DNA of 55,164 bases from Rhodobacteraceae bacterium SB2 (lineage in GTDB: Bacteria > Pseudomonadota > Alphaproteobacteria > Rhodobacterales > Rhodobacteraceae): positions 1-55,164 of the forward strand of contig LGRT01000001.1 of assembly GCA_001642945.1 (NCBI GenBank), read 5' to 3'. Below the pieces are notes generated by a model, which saw only the letters and a program-made list of their open reading frames with translations, was not told the origin of the DNA and made no database searches. Both the position numbers and the translations under genes were made by a program. This document shows, in pieces, positions 43,139 through 52,126 of this stretch; the first letter of the stretch is position 1; each line of letters begins with the position of its first letter.

Positions 43139-43899
43139 CCCTGCCACGCACTCCGTCATTTCGGCTTGATGGCAAGCGCGCACTGGTGACTGGAGCCACT
43201 TCCGGGATCGGGCTGGCCTGCGCGGCCGCCCTTGGAGAAGCGGGCGCGCGTCTGGTCGTTGCCGCGCGCAGAACGGACAAACTGGCCAGTTTGGTGCATA
43301 GCCTGCAGTCCGTGGGTCACAACGCAGAGGCACTGGCTCTGGACGTGTCCGACGTGGCCGCGACCGAAGCTGCCGTCGAGGCACATGGTCCCTTCGATAT
43401 CCTGGTAAATTCCGCCGGAATGGCCCGCCACAGCCCGGCCTTCGAGACGACCGAGGCTGATTTCGACGCAGTGAGCGACCTTAATATCAAGGGCGCCTAT
43501 TTTCTGACCCGAGCAGTGGCCAAAGTGCTGAACGCGGCGGGCAAGCCCGGGACGCTGATCAATATCTCTAGCCAAATGGCCCAAGTCGGTGGAGTCGACC
43601 GAGCGGTGTATGCGGCTACCAAACATGCGGTCGAAGGTTTCACTAAATCCATGGCCATCGAGTGGGGGCCCAAAGGCATCCGCGTGAACACGATCTGCCC
43701 GACCTTCATCCTGACCCCGCTGACCAAAGCGACCTTCGACAACCCCGAACGGGCGGCATGGATCAGAGAAAAAATAAAACTGGGCCGACCCGGCGAAGTC
43801 GAGGACATCATGGGTGCGGTTGTGTTCCTCGCATCCGATGCTTCGGCGCTGATTACTGGCGCAGCCTTGATGGTGGACGGGGGCTGGACGGCAGAATGA
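43135..43899 (+). CDS. short-chain dehydrogenase/reductase
   Basis: 254 residues with TGATSGIG at residues 19-26, NSAG instead of NNAG, a Ser in SSQMAQVGG, and YAATK as the Tyr-Lys pair; the C-terminus is DGGWTAE. It overlaps the SnoaL-like gene upstream and the LacI gene downstream by four bases each (ATGA), so the three are translationally coupled. It should interconvert a keto and hydroxyl group on the pathway compound. Confidence 0.85.
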   Translation: MTLPRTPSFRLDGKRALVTGATSGIGLACAAALGEAGARLVVAARRTDKLASLVHSLQSVGHNAEALALDVSDVAATEAAVEAHGPFDILVNSAGMARHSPAFETTEADFDAVSDLNIKGAYFLTRAVAKVLNAAGKPGTLINISSQMAQVGGVDRAVYAATKHAVEGFTKSMAIEWGPKGIRVNTICPTFILTPLTKATFDNPERAAWIREKIKLGRPGEVEDIMGAVVFLASDASALITGAALMVDGGWTAE

Positions 43900-44912
43900 C
43901 AGACGAACATCACAAAGCTACATCCCTCGACGTGGCGCGATTGGCTGGGGTCAGCCAGTCGGCCGTCAGCCGGGTATTCACTCCAGGCGCGTCTGCCTCC
44001 AAGAGAACAAAGGACAAAGTCCTAAAAGCCGCAACCGAGCTTGGCTACCGCCCGAACGTGTTAGCGCGCGCCATGATCACCGGTCGTTCGCGCATAATTG
44101 GTCTTGTAGTGGCTTACCTAGAAAACCAGTTCTACCCGCTCGCACTTGAACGGCTGTCGAACGCGCTTCAGGCGCAGGGGTACCATATCCTGATTTTCAC
44201 CGCTCCAAATACGGTCGAGGGCGTCGAAGCCGTCATACAGGATCTCATGGCCTACCAGGTCGATGGCATCATTGCCGCCTCGGTCTCCATCACCTCCAAA
44301 CTGGCGGACGAGGTACGGAAAGCGGGAATACCTACGGTGCTATTCAACCGCGCGCAGGACGGCGTGGGCCTGTCCAGCGTGACGTCCGCGAACATCTTGG
44401 GCGGGCGCAAAGTGGCACGGTTCTTACTGGACGGAGAGCACGAACGTATCGCCCATATTGCGGGGTGGCAGGGCAGTTCTACCGGGCGCGATCGGCAATC
44501 GGGCTTCCTTGTGGAAATGAATAGCGCTGGCCGCAATCCCTTCTCAGTCATGGATGGCATGTTTGATCGAGACGTGGCAATGGACTGCACCGAGAGGATG
44601 CTATCCGGTACCGTCATCCCAGACGCCATCTTCGTAGGCAACGATCACATGGCCTTTGGTGTGATGGATGTGGTCCGTGCACATGGGCTGGTGCCAGGGC
44701 GCGACATCTCGATCGTTGGCTATGACGATGTGCCCCTAGCTGAATGGGGAGCCTATCAGCTGACTACGATCCGGCAACCTTTAAACCGCATGGTGGAAAG
44801 CACCGTCAACCTTATGCTGCGTATGATCGATTCCGGCGAAGAAACTCCCGAGCGCATCGAGATAGAGGGGTCCCTCATACTGCGCAGTTCCTCTCACATT
44901 CCTGAAGGATAG
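43896..44912 (+). CDS. LacI-family transcriptional regulator of the catabolic cluster
   Basis: 338 residues from the ATG at 43896, inside the ATGA overlap with the SDR stop; the frame extends far upstream but within the SDR gene. HTH: SLDVARLAGVSQSAVSRVFTPG. The hinge is KVLKAATELGYRPNVLAR. The sensor domain (IIGLVVAYLENQFYPLALE, GIIAASVSI, DAIFVGNDHMAFG) is of the periplasmic-binding-protein type. It lies within the operon it probably controls. The dyads at 38034-38066 are its likely targets. Confidence 0.87.
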   Translation: MTDEHHKATSLDVARLAGVSQSAVSRVFTPGASASKRTKDKVLKAATELGYRPNVLARAMITGRSRIIGLVVAYLENQFYPLALERLSNALQAQGYHILIFTAPNTVEGVEAVIQDLMAYQVDGIIAASVSITSKLADEVRKAGIPTVLFNRAQDGVGLSSVTSANILGGRKVARFLLDGEHERIAHIAGWQGSSTGRDRQSGFLVEMNSAGRNPFSVMDGMFDRDVAMDCTERMLSGTVIPDAIFVGNDHMAFGVMDVVRAHGLVPGRDISIVGYDDVPLAEWGAYQLTTIRQPLNRMVESTVNLMLRMIDSGEETPERIEIEGSLILRSSSHIPEG

Positions 44913-44917
44913 AAGAC

Positions 44918-45895
44918 ATGAAGGGTTTTGATCCCAAATTTAAAGATTTTCCCGATTATATCCTCGGCATCACTAAGGAAATATGGGAAAATCGCCACAT
45001 CGCGACTCTACATGACTACTACGCAAACGACATCGTCGTGCGCACGCCCGGAGCGGTGTCGACCGGGAACAAGGGCGTTATCGGCGCAACGATGGCCACG
45101 CTGGCCGAATTTCCCGATCGGCAACTTTTGGGTCAGGACGTGATCTGGTCAGGCACCCCCAAGGACGGCATGCTGTCGTCTCATCGCATTCTGTCGACCG
45201 CAACCCATCTTGGTGATGGCGTCTATGGCAAGGCGACTGGGACGAAACTGACCTACCGGATCATCGCCGACTGCCATGCCATCGACAATCAGATCAACGA
45301 CGAATGGTTGGTTCGCGATCAGGGCGCTATAGTACGTCAGATGGGCTGGAATCCTGTGGACTATGCCCGTGACCTCATTGCGCGCGAAGGCGGGACAGAA
45401 CGTTGCGCCAGACCACTGACCCCCAACAACGACCTTGAGGGTCCGTACAAGGGGCGCGGCAATGACAATGAGTGGGGCCAGCGCTACGCTGACCTGCTGA
45501 ACCGCATCATGGGCGCTGACATGACCGCCATTTCGCGTGAATACGATCGCGCAATCCAATCCGAGATCCCGGGCGGCACTACCGGCCATGGGCGCGAGGC
45601 AGTGGATCGATTCTGGATGGGTCTGCGCGCCTCTTTCCCCGATGCGCAATTCACCATTGACCATCAAATCGGCCGCAACGACCGGATGATGCCGCCCCGA
45701 GCGGCCATTCGTTGGAGCCTGCATGGCAAGCACGACGGTTGGGGCGTCTTTGGAGCGCCCTCCGGGGCCGAAGTCTATGTACTTGGTATGTCCCACGCCG
45801 AATTCGGCCCTTGGGGATTACGTCGCGAATTTACGCTATTCGACGAAACCGCGATCTGGAAGCAGATTCTGCTGCAAACGGGCGATCATAGATGA
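44918..45895 (+). CDS. SnoaL-like (NTF2-fold) protein, third copy
   Basis: 325 residues. The first half (WENRHIATLHDYYANDIVVRTPG, residues ~16-155) and the second (GHGREAVDRFWMGLRASFPDAQFTIDHQI, then RRAAIRWSLHGKHDGWGVFG near 245-270) look like tandem SnoaL/NTF2 domains. It is more distant from the other two SnoaL-like proteins of the cluster than they are from each other. The gene begins 5 bases after the LacI gene stop with a GAAGGATAG ribosome-binding site. No defined reaction can be assigned. Confidence 0.72.
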   Translation: MKGFDPKFKDFPDYILGITKEIWENRHIATLHDYYANDIVVRTPGAVSTGNKGVIGATMATLAEFPDRQLLGQDVIWSGTPKDGMLSSHRILSTATHLGDGVYGKATGTKLTYRIIADCHAIDNQINDEWLVRDQGAIVRQMGWNPVDYARDLIAREGGTERCARPLTPNNDLEGPYKGRGNDNEWGQRYADLLNRIMGADMTAISREYDRAIQSEIPGGTTGHGREAVDRFWMGLRASFPDAQFTIDHQIGRNDRMMPPRAAIRWSLHGKHDGWGVFGAPSGAEVYVLGMSHAEFGPWGLRREFTLFDETAIWKQILLQTGDHR

Positions 45896-46029
45896 ACCAG
45901 TTCGAGGGCACCCAGCGGCTTCACATGTTGTTTCAGGCACGCCGCGCTGAACGCCTGAATCCGCACCCGCCAGGCCATGTATTCTGAAGCATAAACTATT
46001 CAGAAAACTAAACCGCAAGGAACAAAGAC

Positions 46030-46995
46030 ATGACACCAAAAGATATGGAAACTCGCATCGTTCGGTATGGCGATCTGCAACCCTGTAAGACCGCCTTTAT
46101 CGACGCCCACACGCCGGGCAGCGACAAAAAAGAAAACTTCACGATCATTGGCGGCGGCGTGTCGGAAGCGCCCGACCAGCACGTGCACATCACTATTCCC
46201 CACGGCTTCAACATCGGCGCCGCGGGCCAGCCGCCGAAATGCCGAAACAGTCTGCATGATCACCGTACGGCTGAGGCGTTCTTTGTCCTGTCTGGGCGCT
46301 GGCGGTTTTTCTGGGGCCGCTGGGGAGACGCCGGGGAAGTCACGCTCGAAGAAGGCGACATTTTCAACATTCCGACAGGTGTTTTCCGTGGGTTTGAGAA
46401 TATCGGCAACGACTACGGTATGATCATGGCAATTCTTGGCGGTGACGATGCAGGCGGTGGCGTCATGTGGGCGCCACAAGTGATCGAAGACGCGGCTGAA
46501 CATGGCCTGGTTCTCGGCGAGAATGGCAAGCTCTATGACAGCAAGAGAGGCGAACATCTACCCACAGGCATCAATCCGATGCCATTGATGAGCGACGCGG
46601 AATTGGCCAAGCGGCCCGAACCGACTACCGCAGAGGTCCTGCCCAACCACGTCGCCCGCTACTGGGACATGGTCGCTCTGGCTGACAAACGCCCCTGCAA
46701 AGTGATCGGCGAAATGGGGCTCATGCGGGATAAACCCGGATTTGAGGTTGATTTCATCACACGTGCATCGACGACAGGAAAGAAGCACAGCCACAATCGC
46801 CCCTCGGTCTTGATGCCGGTCAAGGGCCATTGGCAGGTCAATTGGGATGGTGGCAGCGCCACCCTTGCCCCTGGCGACACCATGTCGGTGCCCGAAAACC
46901 TCGCTCATAGCGCGGTGCCCTCGATGACGGGCGAGGCAGCACTTTATCACATTACCGCCACCGACGATCCGGCCGGGTTGAGCTGGCGGGGATAA
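46030..46995 (+). CDS. double-cupin protein
   Basis: 321 residues with two cupin barrels: residues ~60-140 (HDHRTAEAFFVLSGRWRFFWG, then GDIFNIPTGVFRGFENIG) and ~235-315 (KKHSHNRPSVLMPVKGHWQVNW, then PGDTMSVPENLAHSAV). HDH-E in the first barrel and HSH in the second are candidate metal ligands, so a dioxygenase or isomerase activity is possible; the general length and two-barrel layout recall gentisate-type enzymes, without the specific signature. The gene is preceded by a 134-base gap and followed by a stem-loop, so it may be a separate transcript within the cluster. Confidence 0.72.
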   Translation: MTPKDMETRIVRYGDLQPCKTAFIDAHTPGSDKKENFTIIGGGVSEAPDQHVHITIPHGFNIGAAGQPPKCRNSLHDHRTAEAFFVLSGRWRFFWGRWGDAGEVTLEEGDIFNIPTGVFRGFENIGNDYGMIMAILGGDDAGGGVMWAPQVIEDAAEHGLVLGENGKLYDSKRGEHLPTGINPMPLMSDAELAKRPEPTTAEVLPNHVARYWDMVALADKRPCKVIGEMGLMRDKPGFEVDFITRASTTGKKHSHNRPSVLMPVKGHWQVNWDGGSATLAPGDTMSVPENLAHSAVPSMTGEAALYHITATDDPAGLSWRG

Positions 46996-47003
46996 CCAAA
47001 CTG

Positions 47004-47029
47004 GTGGCTGCACTTCCGAGCGCAGCCAC
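47004..47029 (+). terminator. hairpin after the double-cupin gene
   Basis: GTGGCTGC (47004-47011) pairs perfectly with GCAGCCAC (47022-47029) around ten bases, eight bases after the stop of the cupin gene. Only a weak ATTTCT follows, so termination would be partial. Confidence 0.5.
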
Positions 47030-47106
47030 ATTTCTCCACATCCCTAGAGGCTTTGCAATTGGTGCAAACTTGGCGCACCCGATTTTCACGTTCGAGGAGA
47101 CCAGAC

Positions 47107-48240
47107 ATGACCCGGATCTTGACGACCCATGTGGGCAGCTTGCCGCGCACCCAAGATGTGGTTGATTTCATCTTCGCCCGCGAGCGTGAAGAACCCTTTG
47201 ATGCGGCCGCGTTTAATGCCTGCATGGCGGCGGCCGTTTCAAACAGCGTGAAAAAACAGAAGGATGCTGGGATCGATATCGTATCAGACGGTGAGACGTC
47301 GAAAATCAGCTACGCAACTTATGTCAAGGATCGCTACACCGGCTTTTCCGGCAATGGCCCAAGAAACGCTCCTGCAGATCTCAAAATGTTTCCCAGCTTT
47401 CTCAAAAGAATCGCGGATTCCGGTGGCACCCCCCGATATGTGAGACCGAAGTGCACCGGCGAGGTACGCTCTAAAGGTCAGGGCGAGCTGGAAAAGGACA
47501 TCGCGAACTTCACGGCCGCAATGGCCCACCACGGTGTTGAGCGCGGATTCATGAACGCCGCCAGCCCCGGCGTCATCTCACTGTTCTTGCAGAATGAATT
47601 CTACAAGACCCGCGAGGCTTACCTCGCAGCCCTGGCCAATGCAATGAAGGCGGAATATGAGACGATCATTGCCGCCGGGCTGGACCTGCAACTCGATTGC
47701 CCGGATCTCGCACTGAGCCGTCATATGCTCTTCACCGATCTGTCGGACGAAGAGTTCCTTAAGGTCGCCAACCTGCATGTAGAGGCCTTGAATCACGCCC
47801 TGCAAAACGTGCCGCAGGATCGTGTAAGGGTTCACATCTGCTGGGGAAATTACGAAGGCCCACATTGCTGCGACATCCCTATGGCGAAGATGTTCGACAC
47901 GCTGATGTCCACCAAATCGCGCTATGTGCTGTTTGAGACCTCGAACCCTCGCCATGGCCATGAATGGAGCGTTTTTCGCGACCGCAAGACCGACATCCCC
48001 GATAACAAGATCCTCGTTCCCGGCGTTGTCGATACCACAACCAATTTTGTGGAGCATCAAGATCTTGTTTCACAGAGAATTCAACGCTTTACAGATGTTG
48101 TTGGCTCTGACCGCGTGATTGCGGGCAGCGATTGCGGTTTTGGCACCTTCGCCGGTTTTGGCGCGGTCGACCCCGAGATTGCCTATGCCAAGCTGGCAGC
48201 GCTGTCTGAGGGCGCAGCACGGGCGGGGGCACGCGAATGA
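47107..48240 (+). CDS. MetE-like (cobalamin-independent methionine synthase C-domain) protein
   Basis: 377 residues from the ATG at 47107 (GAGGAGACCAGAC ribosome-binding site). It equals the C-terminal catalytic domain of MetE: THVGSLPRTQD at the start, QLDCPDLAL near residue 195, and the zinc ligands in VHICWGNY (His and Cys), FETSNPRHGHE (Glu) and AGSDCGFGT (Cys). The MetE N-terminal domain is absent. Stand-alone proteins of this type transfer methyl groups from various donors or act as thiol-dependent lyases, as in coenzyme M-based epoxide degradation. Its position in a catabolic operon suggests a methyl-transfer or thiol-linked step, not methionine synthesis. Confidence 0.8.
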   Translation: MTRILTTHVGSLPRTQDVVDFIFAREREEPFDAAAFNACMAAAVSNSVKKQKDAGIDIVSDGETSKISYATYVKDRYTGFSGNGPRNAPADLKMFPSFLKRIADSGGTPRYVRPKCTGEVRSKGQGELEKDIANFTAAMAHHGVERGFMNAASPGVISLFLQNEFYKTREAYLAALANAMKAEYETIIAAGLDLQLDCPDLALSRHMLFTDLSDEEFLKVANLHVEALNHALQNVPQDRVRVHICWGNYEGPHCCDIPMAKMFDTLMSTKSRYVLFETSNPRHGHEWSVFRDRKTDIPDNKILVPGVVDTTTNFVEHQDLVSQRIQRFTDVVGSDRVIAGSDCGFGTFAGFGAVDPEIAYAKLAALSEGAARAGARE

Positions 48241-48929
48241 CGCCACTTCTGCTGCTGCCGGGCATGATGTGCGACGCCCGGCTGTTCTTTCCCCAGATCG
48301 CCGCGATCTCTGGCCGACGGCCGATCATGACCGCCCCCACGGATAGCGGCAATAGTATACAAGACCTAGCACGACAGGTGCTAGCAATCGCCCCGCCACG
48401 GTTTGCGCTGGCAGGCCTATCCATGGGCGGCATTCTGGCGATGGAGCTGTTGAGGCAGGCCCCGGATCGGGTGGACCGTCTGGCACTGCTCGACACCAAC
48501 CCACGTGCGGAACTGGACGCAATCAAGATCCGTCGGGGAACGCAGATGGAGGCGGTTAAGGCTGGCGGTCTGGGCGCGGTCATGCGCGACGAGATGAAGC
48601 CCAACTACCTTGTCGACAGCCCCCGCAAGCAAGAGATCCTCGATCTCTGCATGGACATGGCTATGGGCCTCGGGCCTCAAGTTTTTCTTAATCAATCCTA
48701 TGCCTTGCGCGATCGACCAGACCAACAGGAAACACTTGCAGCCTATACTGGCGCGTCGCTGGTCCTATGCGGGCGGTACGATAGTCTCTGCCCCTTGGAG
48801 CGACATGAACTAATGCACGGACTGTTAGCGAACAGCCGACTGGAAATAATCGAAGACGCGGGCCACCTGCCCACGCTTGAACAACCCGAACTTACTACGG
48901 CGGCCCTGATCCGCTGGCTAGAGGACTGA
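48237..48929 (+). CDS. alpha/beta-fold hydrolase
   Basis: 230 residues. LLLLPGMMCDARLFFPQI at the start is the oxyanion-hole region, GLSMGGILAMELLRQAP (near residue 60) has the nucleophile elbow with Ser in G-x-S-x-G, and C-terminal GRYDSLCP and EDAGHLPTLEQPE hold Asp and His of the triad. It should hydrolyse an ester, lactone or thioester of the pathway. It overlaps the MetE-like stop by four bases (ATGA) and shares a base with the RraA-like start. Confidence 0.84.
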   Translation: MTPLLLLPGMMCDARLFFPQIAAISGRRPIMTAPTDSGNSIQDLARQVLAIAPPRFALAGLSMGGILAMELLRQAPDRVDRLALLDTNPRAELDAIKIRRGTQMEAVKAGGLGAVMRDEMKPNYLVDSPRKQEILDLCMDMAMGLGPQVFLNQSYALRDRPDQQETLAAYTGASLVLCGRYDSLCPLERHELMHGLLANSRLEIIEDAGHLPTLEQPELTTAALIRWLED

Positions 48930-49621
48930 TGGAAAATAACCTTTTGAAGTTGCTGCGCAGCGTCGATACCCCCACTGTTTGCAATGCCATCGAGGTGGCG
49001 CAGGGCAAGCGTGGCTTCAAGGCCTTCACCCGAGGCACAATGTACGCCAGCGACCTCACCGGCGTGATAGTGGGCTATGCCGTGACCGCTCAGATCGCCG
49101 CTGTCGCCCCGCCTAGTGAAGACCCCGCCACCATCCGCACTCGTCGCATGGCGTACTACCATGCGATGTCCGTAGGGCCCAAGCCGTCGGTCGCTGTGGT
49201 TGAGGATTTAGATTATCCAAATGCAATCGGCGCTTACTGGGGGGAGGTAAACACCACGATCCACAAGGGCTTTGGCATGTCCGGCGCGCTGACCAATGGC
49301 GTCATGCGCGATCTTGGCGACATGGCCCCGGACTTTCCGGTTGTCGCGGGCAGCATAGGGCCGAGCCACGGTTACGTTCATGTGCGCAGCATCAACGAGC
49401 CCGTGCGCATCATGGGGCTGGATGTGCGCCCCGGCGACCTGGTTCACGCTGATCGCCACGGCGCGGTGGTGATCCCGCCCGAAGTGGTGAACCACCTAAG
49501 CGATGCAATCCGGAAAATGCAGTCGACGGAAAAACTCGTACTCGAGCCGGCCCGCACAGAAGGGTTTGATTTCGAGGCGTTCGAAAAAGCTTGGAGCGCC
49601 TTCGAGAAGGCACGGACCTGA
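48929..49621 (+). CDS. RraA-like/4-hydroxy-4-methyl-2-oxoglutarate aldolase family protein
   Basis: 230 residues. LRSVDTPTVCNAIE at the start and GALTNGVMRDLGD near residue 120 (Arg-Asp pair of the family) define the RraA/HMG-aldolase fold; DLVHADRHGAVVIPPEVV is the C-terminal block. Family enzymes cleave 4-hydroxy-2-oxo acids to pyruvate plus a second keto acid, or decarboxylate oxaloacetate. Its neighbours suggest a retro-aldol step at the lower end of the pathway. True RraA (an RNase E inhibitor) is shorter (about 160 residues), so that role is unlikely. Confidence 0.82.
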   Translation: MENNLLKLLRSVDTPTVCNAIEVAQGKRGFKAFTRGTMYASDLTGVIVGYAVTAQIAAVAPPSEDPATIRTRRMAYYHAMSVGPKPSVAVVEDLDYPNAIGAYWGEVNTTIHKGFGMSGALTNGVMRDLGDMAPDFPVVAGSIGPSHGYVHVRSINEPVRIMGLDVRPGDLVHADRHGAVVIPPEVVNHLSDAIRKMQSTEKLVLEPARTEGFDFEAFEKAWSAFEKART

Positions 49622-49674
49622 CCCTCAAGTCATCTATTCAGATAAACGCAGGCCACTTGGAGAGACAACGCAAA

Positions 49675-51102
49675 ATGACCAGATCGAATTTCATCAACGG
49701 AAAGTGGGCCAGCGACCCTGACGGCCAGCGTCACGCGATAATCAATCCCGCAACTGAAGAGATTATTCGCCACATAACTTGGGCAACGCCGGCACAGGTC
49801 GACGATGCTGTTGATAGCGCGGCGAAGGCGTTCCCCAATTGGGCGCGGTCCGGGAAACAAGAGAGGATCGACCTGCTCGACGCCATTGCGGACGGGCTCA
49901 GCGCACGCGAAGAGGCGCTGGGGCAAACCATTAGCGCCGAACTGGGCGCGCCGATCGATCAGGCCATCACGCAGCAGGCTCGGGGAGCGATCCACGAACT
50001 CAGAACGATCTCCTCTGCGTTACTCGATATGGATCTGGGCCATCCGTTTCACACCGATCACCTAACACAGCACATCCTGCATGAGCCTGTCGGGGTTGCC
50101 GCGTTGATTACGCCCTGGAACTGGCCACTTGCACAAGTCACGCTGAAATTGGGAGCGGCCTTGGCAGCTGGCTGCACCGCTGTTCTAAAACCTTCCGAGA
50201 TTTCGCCGCTCGTTGCGATCCAGTTGGCCGAGGCGGTGGCAGAGATCGGCGCCCCGGCGGGCGTGTTCAACCTCTTGCAAGGCGATGGCGCAACCGTAGG
50301 CGCCCCTCTGACCAGCCACCCGCTGGTGGGAATGGTATCTTTCACGGGCTCGACCCGTGCCGGGCGCGCAATCTCTACGGTCGCGGCTCAGACGATCAAA
50401 CGCGTTATTCTGGAGCTCGGGGGCAAATCTCCAAACATCATATTTGCCGATGCTGAACTGGAATCTGCGGTGGACCGCGCCGTAGGCGGGTGTTTTCATA
50501 ACACTGGGCAGAACTGCAACGCCCCGACACGCTTGCTTGTAGAAGCCTCGGTCTATGATGAGGTGCTGGCACGGATTGCACAAACTGCCAGCGCATTCAC
50601 GGTGGACTTGCCCGACAGGCATGGCGACCATCTCGGCCCGCTAATCTCCCAAACCCAGATGATGCGAGTGGAATCCTACATCAGCGGAGCAATCACGGAG
50701 GGCGCACGGATTTTGACGGGGGGCGTCGGACGACCCGATGGTGTGGAAAAGGGCTGGTTCGTGCGTCCGACCGTTTTCGCAGATGTGACCGAAACCATGA
50801 CGATCTGGCGCGAAGAGGTGTTCGGTCCGGTGCTTTCTGTTACGCCGTTTAAAGACGAAGCGGATGCGCTGCGCATGGCGAATGACACCGACTACGGGCT
50901 GGCGGCCTTCATAAATTCAAGCGACATGGAACGCTGCCGTCGCGTGGCCTGTGCCCTTCGTGTAGGGATGGTGCATATTAACGGCGCGCCCTTGGCCGCT
51001 GGCGCGCCTTTCGGTGGCGTGAAACAGTCTGGCAACGGCCGTGAAGGTGGAGCGGCGGGGATAAGTGAATTTCTTGAGACCAAAGCAGTTGCGGGTTGGT
51101 GA
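49675..51102 (+). CDS. NAD(P)-dependent aldehyde dehydrogenase
   Basis: 475 residues from the ATG at 49675 (TTGGAGAGACAACG ribosome-binding site); 28 codons upstream in frame overlap the RraA-like gene and are discarded. TPWNWPLAQVTLKLGAALAAG is the NAD-binding region, ELGGKSPNIIFAD holds the general-base Glu near residue 245, and FHNTGQNCNAPTR the catalytic Cys near 280. It should oxidise an aldehyde to an acid in the same pathway as the GMC and HisD-like enzymes. It is the last intact gene of the catabolic cluster. Confidence 0.9.
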   Translation: MTRSNFINGKWASDPDGQRHAIINPATEEIIRHITWATPAQVDDAVDSAAKAFPNWARSGKQERIDLLDAIADGLSAREEALGQTISAELGAPIDQAITQQARGAIHELRTISSALLDMDLGHPFHTDHLTQHILHEPVGVAALITPWNWPLAQVTLKLGAALAAGCTAVLKPSEISPLVAIQLAEAVAEIGAPAGVFNLLQGDGATVGAPLTSHPLVGMVSFTGSTRAGRAISTVAAQTIKRVILELGGKSPNIIFADAELESAVDRAVGGCFHNTGQNCNAPTRLLVEASVYDEVLARIAQTASAFTVDLPDRHGDHLGPLISQTQMMRVESYISGAITEGARILTGGVGRPDGVEKGWFVRPTVFADVTETMTIWREEVFGPVLSVTPFKDEADALRMANDTDYGLAAFINSSDMERCRRVACALRVGMVHINGAPLAAGAPFGGVKQSGNGREGGAAGISEFLETKAVAGW

Positions 51103-51139
51103 TTAAATCTACAAGCAATGTGCGTTTATAGGCGCCAGC

Positions 51140-51457
51140 ATTACACGAAGCTTGCCGGAGACCTATGTCCGTGAAGCCTTTGTCGAGTTCGCGCTGGACC
51201 ACGAAGATCTGACGCCCCGGGAACTGGCGGTCAAATACACCGATGAGAAGCGGTATTTTATCTCTGAATCTTCAGCGTATCGCCTCCTCAAAGCCGAAGA
51301 CTTGATCACGGCACCGGCCCACGTGGTGATCTGCGCGGCCGATGAGTTCCGCGACAAGACAACTAGACCGAACGAGCTGTGGCAGACCGACTTCACTTAT
51401 CTCAAGGTCATCGGCTGGGGGTGGTTCTATCTGTCCACGATCCTCGACGACTACGGG
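51140..51457 (+). pseudogene. IS3-family transposase fragment
   Basis: The plus strand from about 51149 reads SLPETYVREAFVEFALDHEDL, then TPRELAVKYTDEKRYFISESSAYRLLKA and WQTDFTYLKVIGWGWFYLSTILDDY. This is the central part of an IS3-family transposase (orfB), including the first catalytic Asp in WQTDFTYLK and the second region LDDY. The N-terminal ~80 and all residues beyond the second Asp block are missing, so it cannot function. Confidence 0.82.
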
Positions 51458-51641
51458 TTTGCAGGAGCGGAACCCTCACTGCTCGAAGGCTTGTCTGCCC
51501 GGGCTGATGTTCAGACGATACGCCTTCGCTTCAACTACAGGTGTGGCACGGACATCATAGATGCCTCCATGGCAGCTTTGGGTGCGGAGCGAGGATATGT
51601 TGGGCCAGATAATGCTGGCAAAGGCGCAATAAGGTTCCATA
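51451..51641 (+). pseudogene. UvrD/Rep-type helicase fragment
   Basis: The frame of the IS3 fragment runs on without a break into YGFAGAEPSLLEGLSARADV and then TIRLRFNYRCGTDIIDASMAALGAERGYVGP. This is the UvrD-family motif IV region (QxIYGFxGA.. and LxxNYRCGxxII). Nothing before the YGF or after the DNAGKGAIRFH segment is kept. The joint falls within the shared TAC-GGG-TTT codons. The in-frame fusion to the IS3 part appears to be accidental. Confidence 0.7.
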
Positions 51642-51778
51642 GGGCGCTGTCAGACTAATAAGAACTCGCATCGGATTGCTAGCACAGCCTAAATCTATGC
51701 GCTCAACAATTGACGCCACTCAGCGAGAACAGCAGCACGGTTCAGCTTGAAATTGATGCGTGAATAGAGATGGCGTTA
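51642..51778 (-). mobile_element. truncated IS6-family end
   Basis: GGGCGCTGTCAGACTAAT (51642 on) matches the left end of the IS6 element at 8900 and the similarity runs through 51775. It encodes on the minus strand the last ~26 transposase residues (RHLYSRINFKLNRAAVLAEW, then RQLLSA and a stop at 51695). The rest is missing. The sequence differs from the 8900 copy at many positions, so they are relatives and not recent copies of each other. Confidence 0.82.
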
Positions 51779-52126
51779 CCAAACAAAATCACCCTCAAAT
51801 GATTTTACTACTCTAACACTAAAGGCCCGTGGTCCGAGACGCGGGGCCCTGGGATTGGGGGGGGCGGTCCGTGGGCCTGCGGCTCAATTGCATGGATCAG
51901 GCGCAGTAACCCCTATTTTTAGGCGGTCAAATACCTACGCATGGGGCACTGCCCCTTAAGTTCGAATCTAAACGTAGCTTCCGCCTTAGATAAGATATGG
52001 GTTTTGACCTGCCTTATCGTATCAAGAAGACCCTAATTTACTGTCAAACAGATGTTTTTTGTAACCCATTTGTAACCCAAAACAACAATGGGTTCAGATG
52101 TTTATCTATTAAGTTATTGATTTAAA
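51779..52126. other. 348-base gap with tandem 11-base repeats
   Basis: No gene is seen. TTTGTAACCCA is repeated perfectly and in tandem at 52058-52068 and 52069-52079, and its inverse ATGGGTT is at 52088-52094. These sit 50-70 bases from the tRNA-derived segment that follows and are likely integrase arm sites. Confidence 0.5.
52058..52094 (+). repeat. two tandem 11-base repeats plus an inverted half (arm-site candidates)
   Basis: Two perfect copies of TTTGTAACCCA lie end to end, followed by AATGGGTT in inverse orientation. The 11-base period equals that of the repeats flanking the other tRNA-derived site in this window, although the sequence is different. A different integrase would read them. 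Confidence 0.55.

Noticed and set aside
51152-51658. A single 168-residue transposase gene
   Set aside because: The first two-thirds are IS3 transposase and the last third is UvrD-helicase sequence; the open frame crosses a junction and is not one protein.
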